This document shows positions 44,327-58,241 of a stretch of 64,000 nucleotides of DNA, in pieces; within the stretch, counting starts at the first letter, position 1, and each line of letters starts with the position of its first letter. The notes under the pieces are model-generated. The model was not told the DNA's origin. It was given only the letters and a program-made list of their open reading frames with translations, and ran no database searches. This stretch comes from Lateolabrax maculatus (Eukaryota; Chordata; Actinopteri; Acropomatiformes; Lateolabracidae). The DNA lies in the NCBI GenBank assembly GCA_031216445.1, contig CM062206.1:26441501-26505500 (forward strand), read 5' to 3'. A program made the position numbers and the translations under genes.

Positions 44327-46364
44327 CGCTGTAGGGCTGCAGTGTTTTGACAGCATTCTTTAAAGTGAAGAAATCAGCAGCGATTTTGATGACGATTATA
44401 TTTTTAAATTAGCAATAAATATTACAGGATATTATCACTGTGTTTTATAGCATTTGAGCTATATACCAGTCAGCAAATGAACAGAATGAACAGTTTATCT
44501 AGCTAACATATAGTATACACATGCTGGAACTGAAAGTTGGGCAGGATGTGATGTTTGAAATAAATTAGGAAATCTTACTAGTTTTAACTTGCGTGTCGGG
44601 AAAACAATTCAGTCATTACTGTATTAAGTATTGAGTATTGATCATGTTGATGTAGGTGTTCTGTCATAGTTGTATTAAAAAACTATTGTCAGTTGAAATA
44701 GTGACACCTAGTGGTCCTTATGGGTATGCTTATGTAATTCTAAGTACTCTTCAGAGACTGGGGCCTCCTAGTGGCTCTTTTAAGCTTTAATGAGGAAGTG
44801 GGTGCACATGCCATGGAAGTATTTCAGTGTTTCAGTTCAACTGCGTAAATCAGCAACATCTGCATACATCTTATGCCTTTGGTTGCATCGTTGGTATGTA
44901 ATGTTATTTTATGTTTATTCACCATTTATATTTATTGTTTAATTTACGCTGTTGCATTTCTAAGGCATATAAACAAAATATTTATAGGGCCATGTTGACT
45001 GATGTTTTTTCAAGCCAGTTTGTGAATCAGGCTATTTTCAGTTGGTCTCATTTTTAATCAAGCATATTTGGGAAGTTTATATTTGAAGCTCTCACATAAA
45101 ATGCATGATTATTGCCATTTAGGGTACAGATGCATAATGTGTAGATATAAGTCGAAGCAATTCATTTTGCCTTTTATTTGTTCATTTGTAACAATTGAGC
45201 TGACATATTTGTGGTTTTTCTTTATAGTTTCACCCTTTCTTCTTGTCAATAAAACCTGTTGGCAACCACATGACGGTCTTCAGAGTCCTGATGAGGGAAA
45301 GGTGTTTAGCTGCCTGTCAACACATACACACCATGTGTATTGAGGACAATACAGTAGGCTATCTAAATAAAACGACAAGGAGCATGTAGACCATTCTAGG
45401 AGTGTTGGGCAGCCCCTGCAGCACACTGTAGACTTCAAAAAGTTGATAGAACGACTTCAGCAAAGAACACAGAAAAGACACTGACACTATTCATGTTTTA
45501 AATGTATTAAAGCTTCAGGAGGTTAGGGTTAATGATTTATTTTTTAATTGATATGGAATTAAATGATTAGATATTTATATACTATATCCTGCTATGGGTG
45601 AAGATGAAACAGGAAACATTGTCTTAATTAAGTAAACATTGTCACATGTTGCTTACCAATGAAGTACTCCTCATTTTTTTGTGAAAGCATTTGGTTGTTG
45701 ACGTTGACCCTGTTTAGCTGTAAAACGGTTTAAGTGACAGAGTTTCTGTTATCAAAATGTTACCATAATAAAAGGTGAGAAAATGCATTGTCCCTATTAA
45801 AATCTACAGATATTGATAGAATTATACCCACATCTAAGTAACTTACATTTTAAGAGTAGTAAGATCTTAGAGATCATATTTATTCATTATGTCATTGCTG
45901 AGCATTGCAGATGACAGTATACGTGATATTTAATGCTAATGATATTTTGGTGATCTGACTGGCTGCAAAGCTATAATAAACAATAAACAATATAGTAGTC
46001 TTTTCTCAGTTGATGATAATTCCTGTGATCAAAACCTTACAGAAAAACTTAATATCTGCCTAAAAAGATGTTTGAAAGTTTCACCTCTGTCAACAACCAG
46101 CAGTAATGTCTTGGGGTCCTGAAGTACACCTGTACATCAATTCAGCAAGGTGAGAAGTTAAACCACTGGAGGCCAGCAAAGATAAGGGTGTTAAGTTACT
46201 CCAAGAAAGGGTGTTAAGTTACTCTAAGAAAATGTGATGCAGTGAGTGATCCCTTCTAAATTAAAGCAGATCTTCAAACCAATATTAATATTTCATATAG
46301 ATTCCATAGTGTCTGTATTTATAGTAGTAATTTGTTGTTGGGAATTTTTGGGTTTCTGTAAAAA
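44327..46364. other. AT-rich stretch, nothing recognised
   Basis: No coding signal. It contains a 24-bp near-perfect tandem duplication (AAGGGTGTTAAGTTACTC units) at about 46186-46230. Confidence 0.4.
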
Positions 46365-46468
46365 AATATTTTAAAGAGTATAGTCTAGACCTACTCTATG
46401 TGAAAAGTGTATTGAGATAACTTTTGTTATGATTTGGCGCTATACAAATAAAATTGACTTGACTTGAC
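46365..46468 (+). mobile_element. L2-type LINE 3' tail only
   Basis: TTTTAAAGAGTATAGTCTAG to AAATTGACTTGACTTGACT. An extreme 5' truncation. Confidence 0.85.
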
Positions 46469-47072
46469 TAGTGACATAAACTAACCACACATAGTGATAA
46501 TGGACAATACTGTAGATGTAGCACACATTGAAGTGAATATTTTTCACTTAAAATTCAGTCCTTATAACAATTAAACCTTGGAGGAGGAATGAAGGTAGGA
46601 ATGAAAAAAATTAACAGATAGCATTTTTGTTCATGATATATTTTAATATGTGCAGTATTGACAAAAATAAAACACAGCATGACAAATTCTTTAATAGGAT
46701 TAATTTTCTATAACACTTAGGGGGGAAATAAGTAATTAGCCAGAAATAAATACTCAAACCAAACCTGTGGGCTTGAATTGACAAGTCTAGATTGACAGGG
46801 TGCATCAATTATATTTTACAAATAATAGTCCTCAGTGACTTAGCGCTTTAAAACAAATAAACGTTTGTTGCATCTTAACATCCATCATTTTGTTAACTTA
46901 AAAGGAATACACCACTGAAAATCTCTTGTGAGTATCAAACACTCCCCTAGAGCTGCCTTGCTCCACAAACATGTAAGCAACATTCTCTAGTCTGCAGAGA
47001 TGCTTGATATTCAAAAGAAATTTTCAGTGGATTGTTCCTTTAAGGGTTGCCAGGTTAAATTAGAGTGGCAGC
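46469..47072. other. immt 3' flank / probable 3' UTR
   Basis: Downstream of the immt stop on the - strand. No AATAAA on the - strand was found close by; an ATTAAA (TTTAAT on +) lies near 46690. The length of the 3' UTR is therefore open. Confidence 0.35.
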
Positions 47073-47680
47073 CTATGGAGCCTGGGTGGTTCCTAACCCC
47101 ACAGCATTTGCATAAGCAGATAGCAAACTGACTACCTGCCTGGTTTCCAGTGTGAGTCTGGCTTCAGTCAGCCAGTCCTCCACCACTCTCCTGGCCTCTC
47201 CTCTTAACTGGTTCACTAGTTTAGCTGCTAACTCCAGATCCCCGTGCTCTAAGCAGTAGCTAGCATAGGAAAGAAGCTTGAATGGGTCTAAATCCTCACT
47301 GCCCAACTGGGTGGGTGGAGCTTCCTGTTTATCCTCAAACAGCAGTGCAGCTTGAAGGTAGGACAAGAAATACTGGTACAAGGAGTTGTGAGATTCGTCA
47401 ATGAGGGCAACCCGGCGCACCAGCAATCGTATGGAGTTGAAGCGCGCACGAAGGGACGCCTCACTGTACACGCCGCGGTGCAGGGATTCTTCTGGAAGGG
47501 CCGATGACAGAGCCAAGGCAAAGTCATTGTCGTGGCAGCTGTCTCGCACAGCCTGAGCGGCACCCTCCAAAGGCATGGTGGGGAAATCAGCATCAGCAGT
47601 CTTTAACGTGTAATTGAGAGCCTCAACAGAGAGCCAGAGCTGGTGAGCTTTACGGGCCTCTTCCTCTGCTACCACATGGC
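47073..47680 (-). CDS. immt: immt coding exon 15 with stop (mitofilin signature)
   Basis: 608 nt, acceptor CTTTTCTGTGCAG|GCC. Codes for the conserved C-terminal domain ending NAVGLGTTQAP. The whole domain is in a single exon. Confidence 0.93.
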
Positions 47681-50537
47681 CTGCACAGAAAAGACAGGAG
47701 GGTAGTTTACATGACAGGATTTGATAGAGCACAAGATGTCATCCTTGGGAACATGTGTAACATCAGTATGTACTTTTCAAAGTCCCTTTTCTACCCAAGT
47801 TTATTCCTTTACATACTTAAAAATAGATCAAAACTACTCATTACACCACTCAACACTGTGTACATGCTGTCTATAGCTTTGTTTTGCTCTGACCTCTATG
47901 GGTGGAAAGGATGAAGTCTGCTGAACCTCAGACCACATCAAACATCACAGCTGTGATGGTGTGGAGTATTGTACTTGTGATAATTGTGGCACAGTACAAT
48001 GTCACTGCTGCTTATTAACGTTACTTTCATGTGTAACTTGATGACTGGACAAAGCGGTAGACAGAGACAAATCAGCAAAAACTGTAGGTGTTTTTCACAA
48101 TATCTCTAACTCGGATGGATAGAGGTAAGGTTGAAAATGTTCAAAGTTTCCCTTCAGTGGATCTGCATCAGGACCTTCAGTATTAGGAGCAAATAGCACA
48201 GGAAAAATAAATTGGTAACAGAAGTCAGTAAGCTCCTCATTTAGTGTCAACTAAATTTTATTCACATTTATTATTAACATGACTCATCTAATTTCCAGGT
48301 TGTACATTTACGTAAGTACTGATCTAAATATCATATTTGAGGTACTTGTACTTGACTTTAGTATTTACATTTCCTACCACTTCATGCTTGTACTGAACTA
48401 CATCTCAGAGGAAAATATTGCACTTTTAGCGCTACATTGATCTAACAGCTACAGTTACTGGTTACTTTACAGGTTAAGATTTTAAATACAAAACATATGA
48501 TGAGCTTTTAAATATGATGCAGTGTTATAGATGAAACTACAAAACACACAAATAGTGTAGAGACAGGGACAGCATGTTATTGGCAGATGACAGACAGGCT
48601 GCAGTTACACTTTTTCACACAGCATGGGTCTGACAATATCACATGGTCTCAACAATATACTATTGGATATTGCAAAGCCTTTTTCCAGAAAATGGTGTGT
48701 GTATGTTTGGTAATATCTTACTGTCGATGGCTTCCTCCACCCCTTTCAGTCTTGCATAGGCTGTGTTCATATCCAGAGTGAAGTTATCCAGCTGTTCCTG
48801 GCTCAGCTGACGGTAGCGTGTCTCCTGTTCCAGCATCTTACTGCTCAGGATCTGAACATAACCCACAGCAGAGCTTTGAAGAAATGCTTGCAGCTTGACA
48901 GGCTGTCAGAAACATTTACCACGCTAGGTGACTAGATGCTGTAACGAATCTAGGAGTAACCTTTGATCAAGACATGTCCTTTAATACCCATATAAAACAG
49001 ACTTTAAAGACTGCCTTCTTCCTCTTACGTAACATTATAAAAATCAGGCATATCCTGTCTCAAAAAGACACAGAAAAACTAGTTCATGCATTTGTTACTT
49101 CTAGGTTAGATTACTGTAATTCCTTATTATCGGGCTGCCCCGATAAGTCTCTAAAGACTCTCCAGCTGATCCAGAATGCGGCTGCACGTGTACTGATAGG
49201 AACTAGCAAAAGAGAACATATTTCTCCAATATTAGCTTCTCTGCACTGGCTCCCTGTAAAATCTAGAATAGAATTTAAAATCCTCCTCCTCACTTACAAA
49301 GCTCTTATTGGTCAGGCACCATCATATCTTAAAGAGCTGATAGTACCGTATTACCCCACTAGAGCACTACGCTCACAGAATGCAGGGTTACTTGTGGTAC
49401 CTAAAGTCTCTAAAAGTAGAATGGGAGCCAGAGCCTTTAGTTATCAAGCTCCTCTTCTGTGGAATCAGCTCCCAATTTGGGTTTGGGAGGCAGACACCCT
49501 CTCTTCGTTTAAGAGTATGCTAAAAACGTTCCTTTTTGATAAAGCTTATAGTTAGGGCTGGCTCAGGTGAGTCCTGAACCATCCCTTAGTTATGCTGTTA
49601 CAGGCTTAGACTGCCGGGGGATTTCCCATGATGCACTGAGCTTCTCTCTCCTTCTTTCCCTCTCTATCTGTACGCATTCCTATCCCACTAATACAAGTTA
49701 CTAACTCCACTTCTTCCCGGTAGTTCCTGTGTTTTTTGTGCTTTTTTGCCTTCTCACTTTCTGCAGGTATTTCCGCCCCTGGAGCTCTAGATTCTGGATC
49801 TGTGATTGCCGGCCGTCTACTGCCCCCATGTTCCTGCTCCACACTCACTGCTGCAGTTGTTATTATTATTAGTCTGATTTGTTGTCTGTCCTCCTGCTCT
49901 GTCTCCCCTCTCCCCCTCTCCTCCCCTTTCAACCCAACTCGGTCGATGCAGATGGCCGCCCACCCACTATCGCCAAGTGCTTGCTCATGGTGGGAACTGT
50001 TGGGTCTTTGTAAATAATATTTTAAAGAGTATGGTCTAGACCTACTCTATGTGAAAAGCGTCTTGAGATAACTTTTGTTATGAATTGGCGCTATACAAAT
50101 AAAATTGACTTGACTCGACTTGGATGACTGCTGACAAAATCTGAATCTATTCACCTGTCCTGGCTGTGCAGCTCACAGACTCATCAGTTATAGTGTATGA
50201 GAGTGTTCTTGCTTTAGTGATTTAATGAGGTGTGTGGTCAAAGATATGACGAAGCATTTCCTATCAACTTCCAGAATACTTCACAGTTTGCGATGGTTGT
50301 TACACAAGATGATCAATACTCAAAAAATGCTAATGCTCAAAATTCACTCATCTGTATGCTCTCACATTTGAATGTAACGTGTATAGAATGGGGCTGTGTG
50401 GATACCTGCTCAGCATCGGCTCTCAGCTCCTGCTCCTGGACTTTGAGGACATCTTGGACATGATCTGTGTGAGCAGCTGCTTGACGCCGCAGCTGAGTCC
50501 TCATCTCTGCCTCCATCACTTCCCTTAATTCGGACAG

Positions 50538-50581
<44 letters not shown>

Positions 50582-51298
50582 TACTGTACAGTCACATTGA
50601 TAATAATAATTTGGTGACTGGTTCCAGCCCTAGTCATCCCCTGGCCTCAGTAGCCAATGAAAATCAAGGTACCTTCCTCTCCTGATCCAGCCGGGCTTCC
50701 TCCTTGATGTGCTGCAGGGCGGTGTGAACAGCTTTCTCCAGGGCTTTCTGGTCCTCTAGTTTCTGCTGCTCCAGCGCTGCATCAATGTGGATCTGCTCTC
50801 TTACTCTCTGCTCAGCCAGCTCTCGATTCAGCTGGTCAATGCGGCGGTGTGCGTGGGCGATCAGGGCATTCAGATCATCTGCTGACAGTTCACCAGCTCA
50901 CACACAAAGACACAACATTATTTTGCAAATATGTCTCTTTTATCTAAAGAACTCATTTTCAGCTGTTGATTGTGATCAGGGAGATCACTGTGTCCACATA
51001 CCATCCCATACACTAACGCTACATACTAATATTGACAGTACATCATTTTGACTATATAAAAGACTTTAATAGTCAACCGAGGTTTTTGGGGGGTGGGAGC
51101 CAGGGACTTTTTTTTTTTTTTTTTTTTTACATAATAAAAAGTTAATTTTTAATTATATCTGCTACCATTTAAAATATGAATGCAAGTTGTTTCATTTTAG
51201 ACGGGAACATTTTGTCAAATATGTCTTTCCTACCACTCTCCATTGTCAGCTACCTAATAAAAGGAAAAACCTGTTATCATATAGAATCACCATACTAC

Positions 51299-51368
<70 letters not shown>

Positions 51369-54300
51369 GTATGGTCTTACTGAGTCCCTTCCAGTTGGCC
51401 TGGATCTCCGGAGTAAGACTGCTTACTTCCCTCTGGAACTGTTGTTTGGCTTCATTAACCAGTTCACTGTACTGGGAGATAATCCTACCTTCTGACTCTG
51501 CAGACTGCACCTACATAGGCACACACCCACACACACCAGACACAAACAAACAAACAAACAAACAAAAGAGTTTAGGAGCTTTATCTACTGGCAAACAATA
51601 CAGCCAAACACCTTACAATAAACGAGCATGTACTGCATTTCTGTTGAGTGATGAAAGGCTGAGGGAGCTGAGTCTGAAGGTGAAATCGATCTATGTTCCG
51701 ACCTTCATCATTGATCGTGAGCTTTGTGTAGTAAACAAAAGAATGAGCTCACATATACAAGCGCCTGAAATCCGTTTCCTCGGTAGGGTGGGTGGCCTGG
51801 TGCGATCGTGAAGTCAAAAGCATCACAAAATAGGGCTTTTACAGGTTGTTTAACACACTTTTGTACAGGCAGGTTCAGGAACAGTCCACACTGGCAGGAT
51901 GTGACTCACAAAAACATCTCTCAATTAATCATTTTTCCTCTCATTCGTGAGTGATAAAGTATCAGAGTTTAGCAGCTCAGGATATCATGAGGAGACATAC
52001 TTATTTTGAATTATCAAATCTATTAAATCTTAAAACCTTGTTTTCAAATGTATTTTCTATTTGTAATTGAAGAAGAAATGCTATCCTTATTGTGTTCATG
52101 CAGATAGGACATACAGTGGGTACGGAAAGTATTCAGACCCCTTTAAATTTTTCACTATTTGTTTCATTGCAGCCTTTTGCTAAAATCAAAAAAGTTCATT
52201 TTATTTCTCATTAATGTACACTCAGCACCCCATCTTGACAGAAGAAAACAGAAATGTAGAAATTTTTGCAAATTTATTAAAAAAGAAAAACTGAAATATC
52301 ACATGGTCATAAGTATTCAGACCCTTTGCTGTGACACTCATATTTAACTCACATGCTGTCCATTTCTTCTGATCCTCCTTGAGATGGTTCTACTCCTTCA
52401 TTGGAGTCCAGCTGTGTTTAAATAAACTGATTGGACTTGATTAGGAAAGGCACACACCTGTCTATATAAGACCTTACAGCTCACAGTGCATGTCAGAGCA
52501 AATGAGAATCATGAGGTCGAAGGAACTGCCCAAGGAGCTCAGAGACAGAATCGTGGCAAGGCACAGATCTGGCCAAGGTTACAAAAGAATTTCTGCAGCA
52601 CTCAAGGTTCGTAAGAGCACAGTGGCCTCCATAATCCTTAAATGGAAGAAGTTTGGGACGACCAGAACTCTTCCTAGACCTGGCCGTCCAGCCAAACTGA
52701 GCAATTGTGGGAGAAGAGCCTTGGTGAGAGAGGTAAAGAAGAACCCAAAGATCACTGTGGCTGAGCTCCAGAGATGCAGTAGGGAGATGGGAGAAAGTTC
52801 CACAAAGTCAACTATCACTGCAGCCCTCCACCAGTCGGGGCTTTATGGCAGAGTGGCCCGACGGAAGCCTCTCCTCAGTGCAAGACATATGAAAGCCCGC
52901 ATAGAGTTTGCCAAAAAACACATGAAGGACTCCCAGACTATGAGAAATAAGATTCTCTGGTCTGATGAGACAAAGATTGAACTTTTTTGTGTTAATTCTA
53001 AGCGGTATGTGTGGAGAAAACCAGGCACTGCTCATCACCTGCCCAATACAATCCCAACAGTGAAACATGGTGGTGGCAGCATCATGCTATGGGGGTGTTT
53101 TTCAGCTACAGGGACAGGACGACTAGTTGCAATTGAAGGAAAGATGAATGCGTCCAAGTACAGAGATATCCTGGAAGAAAACCTCTTCCAGAGTGCTCAG
53201 GACCTCAGACTGGGCCGAAGGTTCACCTTCCAACAAGACAATGACCCTAAGCACACAGCAAAAATAACAAAGGAGTGGCTTCGGAACAACTCTGTGACCA
53301 TTCTTGACTGGCCCAGCCAGAGCCCTGACCTAAACCCAATTGAGCATCTCTGGAGAGACCTGAAAATGGCTGTCCACCAACGTTCACCATCCAACCTGAC
53401 GGAACTGGAGAGGATCTGCAAGGAAGAATGGCAGAGGATCCCCAAATCCAGGTGTGAAAAACTTGTTGCATCATTCCCAAGAAGACTCATGGCTGTACTA
53501 GCTCAAAAGGGTGTTTCTACTCAATACTGAGCAAAGGGTCTGAATACTTATGACCATGTGATATTTCAGTTTTTCTTTTTTAATAAATTTGCAAAAATTT
53601 CTACATTTGTTTTTTTTCTGTCAAGATGGGGTGCTGAGTGTACATTAATGAGAAATAAAATGAACCTTTTTGATTTTAGCAAATGGCTGCAATGAAACAA
53701 AGAGTGAAAAATTTAAAGGGGTCTGAATACCTTCCGTACCTACTGTACAATAAGATTATTGCTCATAAAGGGCCCACTGTTTTTATTAGAAATATAGCTC
53801 AAATTCAACTACACTGAGGGCAAAATGTAGGATTAATCAAACTATTGTCTGCTCGTAAGGAAAACTTTGCACAAATATTTTCCTATATGCGTGGAATTAG
53901 AAAAGATGAATATTCTATTACACAGCTCGTCTGTAGTCAGATGTGCCAAAAAACACTGGGGTCTAGTTTGGTTATGAAGGGATACCACTTTCACATTTAC
54001 ATATTTTTTATTTTTAAATAGTTTTCTTATGACACTTTTGCTTGACAATTATACTGAATTACATTTTCACACTTAGAGATCCAAAAATCCCATAATTTAT
54101 AATGGTTCACTGTTAATATATTACTGTATCAACATAAGGGCAAAAATGTATTAATTTGATATTTCTTTTTATATATATTTATATTTTTAAACAGATAATA
54201 AATACCCTGGGACAGAAAATGTACAAGTCTCGTCTGTGACCCATATACTTTATATGTATATTTATGTCTTTTTTTCCACCTACTTGTATGTACATAATAG

Positions 54301-57300
54301 CTAAATGTTTATGTTTACCTCTGTTCAGCTTTGTTGTCCTTGTTCTTAGCTGTATGTCTATTTCTGTGTCAGTACATTTAGAGCAACACAAAAGTCAAAT
54401 TCCTTGTACGTGTACACATACTTCAATAAAACTGATTCTTTTACTGAGTCTTGTCATCTGGTTGTACAAAATAAGGGTGTTTCGATTAGGATTCTTTGGG
54501 CTGATGTCTGGAAGGTGTATCAGCTGATACAGATCACTGATTTCACCGGGTCTATTTGAAGCCTTCAATTTATCGAGTAGCATTAGTTATTTATTTAAAT
54601 ATTCTTTATAGGCAGGCAACATGTGCAACATATTTCTCTCTCTCTCATAGACACAACTTAAACACAGTCCCCATTATAAACTACTTTATGTTCATCTAGC
54701 CGTGAGGTGGCAGATTGCAACCAGCTATACCCCTCTCCTCACCCCTCCTTTTCCAAACGTGTAGGAAAAGCTACGGTGGTCGAGCAAAAAAGGCCCTACC
54801 TAGAGCCAGTGTTTAGTTTGACCGTTCTGGGCTACTGTAGAAACATGGCGGTGCAACATGGCAGACCTGCTCTGTATGTAGATATGAAGGGCTCATTCTA
54901 AGCTAACAAAAACACACTGGCTCTTAGTTTCAGGTGATTATACACTTGTCTTGCATGTTTTGCATCATCTGATCAGCTCTTCTGATCAGCCTTTATAGAG
55001 ACCACCAATCAAACTATTTAGAACAAATATCGGCCAATCCTTATCAGTGGCCGATCAATTGGAGCACCCTTAGTACAAAATAATGCCCTTACCTTAGTGA
55101 CTACTTTATCCAAGTCCACTACCATGTTATGGAGATTCTCCTCTGCTGCTAAAACCAGTGGGCGAACAGCAGTAACCTTCAACCCTTTAGATTTGTCAAT
55201 CATTGACTTGAGACTGTCCAAGGCTTCACTATAAAGAGAGAGAGATGGGAGAATTGGGGGGGAGGAATAACACAAAAGTGAGGCAGGGTAATGTCGATGA
55301 TAGCAATACAGGCTTATCAACCCTTCCCTGGATGTGTACATGTTCACATGAAATATGACTGATAAATCAACATTACACTAAAGCAATATGCTTTACTCTG
55401 GTTGCAGAGGACATGGCGGAAGATAAGACGGAACATACGGCACAGCTGATGCTGCATGTGTGTGTCTGGCCTAAGAATGGGCTATATGGCTATATAAAAT
55501 CCTCTATCAATTTGGCAAAATAAATGTTCAGATATGGTGATTTTCTGAAAAAAAAAAAAAAAAAACCCCATTGAGAAAAGTGTGTATGGATTACATAAGG
55601 GGTTTCCAGAGTACCTCTGCTAACATCGAAATTATTATTATGAAAGATGAGATGTGTCTGAATCAGCTCAGCAGGAAGTAACAAAAATTAACAAATAAAA
55701 CCTTTTTACATTGTGTCTGTGCATGTGTGTGTGCCTTTAGACATATGTCTTACTTGGCTTTCAACAGAGCAGTTCCAGCATCATTCAAAGAGCAAGTTCT
55801 AATAGCAAGAGCAGCTTCTAGGTCCTTCCATTGGGCTGACTTCTCCTGAGGTGGAACCTGGGTTTATAAGAACGGTCATTATTCTATTGCAAAATATATT
55901 ATGTTGCTTATTAAAAGTGTCATGGCACAAGAAGTACTGGTAAAACGTTTTGTATTTAGGTGTAGGGGACTTAATATCTACTAACCATTATGGCTGTACC
56001 AGCTGTAAGCCACAACAGACGCTGAATGCCTTTGGTTGCCAACAACAAGAGAGGACACAGGCCTTACCCTAACCCCAGTGAACTTTCCACTGCCGCACCA
56101 CTTGTTGTGTGGTTGGGGGCCAATCCTCTTCTTGTGTTCCTAGCCGTGCTCTTAGCTCAGCACTGGTTTCACTTCATTTAGATGAACAAATCAGAACGCA
56201 GTCAGAAACTAAACCAAAATAGTATACAGATGAGGGTTATCATTCCTCGTCCATCACGGTCTCATCAGAGTTCGTGTCTCTACTATCCCTCAGGCGTCTG
56301 ACATGAGGCAGGTTCATAGTATATAAGATCCACCCTTTTGATGTTTGGCAACCAATCAAAATGACCAATGACAACCTGTGATTGTGACAAAAATCAAACC
56401 CACTGACAACTTTCTGAAGCTACTGTTGTTTGTTCAGTTGTATTTAACTTATAAATAGGCTTTACAAATCACAATTCTAAAAATTTGTTCCGCCATTGAA
56501 TATAAATAAGACGATCATATCTATTTTTTCTATTTTACCTTGAGCATCTTTACGGTCAAAGGATTTTATCAACAGTAAAAATTACAAAACCAATTCCTTC
56601 TAAATGCATGATAAAGTCAGAAAAACACATTGTAAAGCCCCTTTCACACATGAAGTCCAGACAATGTGCAGAGAATCAGGTCTGGACTATGTGCAGAGTT
56701 TCCCTTCACACATGCAGCAGACAGCAGTGTGCCTGTTCGTGTCTGACGCATTCACACTAACTGGAAATAGTGCATTTGGTTTAGGTGAGGGGTGTGACGC
56801 AAAAAGTGGCTGCAGTTTGTAATTCAAACAAAACGGCTTTTACTTTACATGAAGTTTTCTTTCCCCTTAGCGCTAGCTTCACAGCGGAGCATCACAACTA
56901 TGCAGGTTTTAGCTGGCTGTGTTTCTCCAGCGCCAGCCACATTTATAAAATCCAGCAGCTCTGGATGAGAGGAGCTGACTGCTGGAAGTCAACACGCACA
57001 CTCACTCACCGTGAATTGTCCAGACAATTACCTGCTGCATTCACACGTGTTCACCCAGACATGGCCAGTTAAAGTCCATTTAAAGTCCGCTTCAACTGAC
57101 ATGGACATTTGCACTCACACATAGACCATGTCCGGAAAATGTCCGGACAATGTCAGGGTAGAAGTGCCTGTTTGAAAGGGGCTTAAGATTGCATTTTGGA
57201 TTTGTGGAGATCTTTAAAGTCCCTGTGTAATGACGAGCTGTTTGATTCTTATTTCTGCCATCAAGGCTGAGAGTCAATGCTGATAATGAAGGAAACTGAA

Positions 57301-57959
57301 TCGTTACAGCCCTGATTAACATGTAATATAACATTTGGAGTCCCAGCTCACAGTACAGTGCCCTTCTGCTGGCTCTAACACAAAAACACACCAATGCATA
57401 TAAAGCTAATCCCATTTTTCACACCTGTACCACCATTACTATAATCACACCACATCCTTGTGGTCAATGGCACTGTGTTCTGTACCTCTGCTTCCATAGC
57501 CTCCTTCAGTTTTTGTGTGTGATGTGTGATAGCCTGCAGGGCTGCCTCCTGAGCTCCAATGGCCTGCAGTGTAGCTTTAGCTGAGCTGGCCAGTGAGTCT
57601 TCAAGACTGGCTGATACAGCTGCAAAACAGTCCGAAACACAGACAGGAAAGATGAGAGGTTGGCAGAGAGTGTAGAGTAGGATGAAGAGTAGAAGAGGAG
57701 CTAAAGCAGAATTCAAAGTTGATGCCGTGGAATGTTCATATTTTCTTCTGAAAGCTAGTAGGGCTAATTATATATTGCTAAAAGTACTACAATCGACTTA
57801 AATACACCAGCTCCTGATTTTTTTCTTGTGAAATTGTATGCAACGTCACAAGGTGTTTGTTCTCCATGATTTGCCATGTTATGTTGCCAACTGGATAATC
57901 ACATCAGCCAATACACATGACAGCATGACTGAAGGGGTTGACATGTAACAGATTTTCTG

Positions 57960-58011
<52 letters not shown>

Positions 58012-58199
58012 TGTTGCCAGCCTACATGCTAGGATGTCCTGTTCCTCCTGGTCTTGTTGAGCCAGTCTAGCTGCCACTTCTTCTACTGGACGTTCTTTCA
58101 GTGGTTCTGTTGCTGCAGGTGAGTCTGTGTCAGGGTGTACTACTGCTGTCACTGGGGTATCCTCATGGTCATGGCACTCTTTGCAGTCCTCTAGAGAAA

Positions 58200-58241
<42 letters not shown>

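Noticed and set aside
51176..51811. 211-codon + strand frame with CVCV repeats
   Set aside because: Runs through a (GT)n tract and antisense of immt exon 11.
52579..53480. - strand frames across the Tc1 transposase
   Set aside because: Shadows of the intact + strand transposase ORF.
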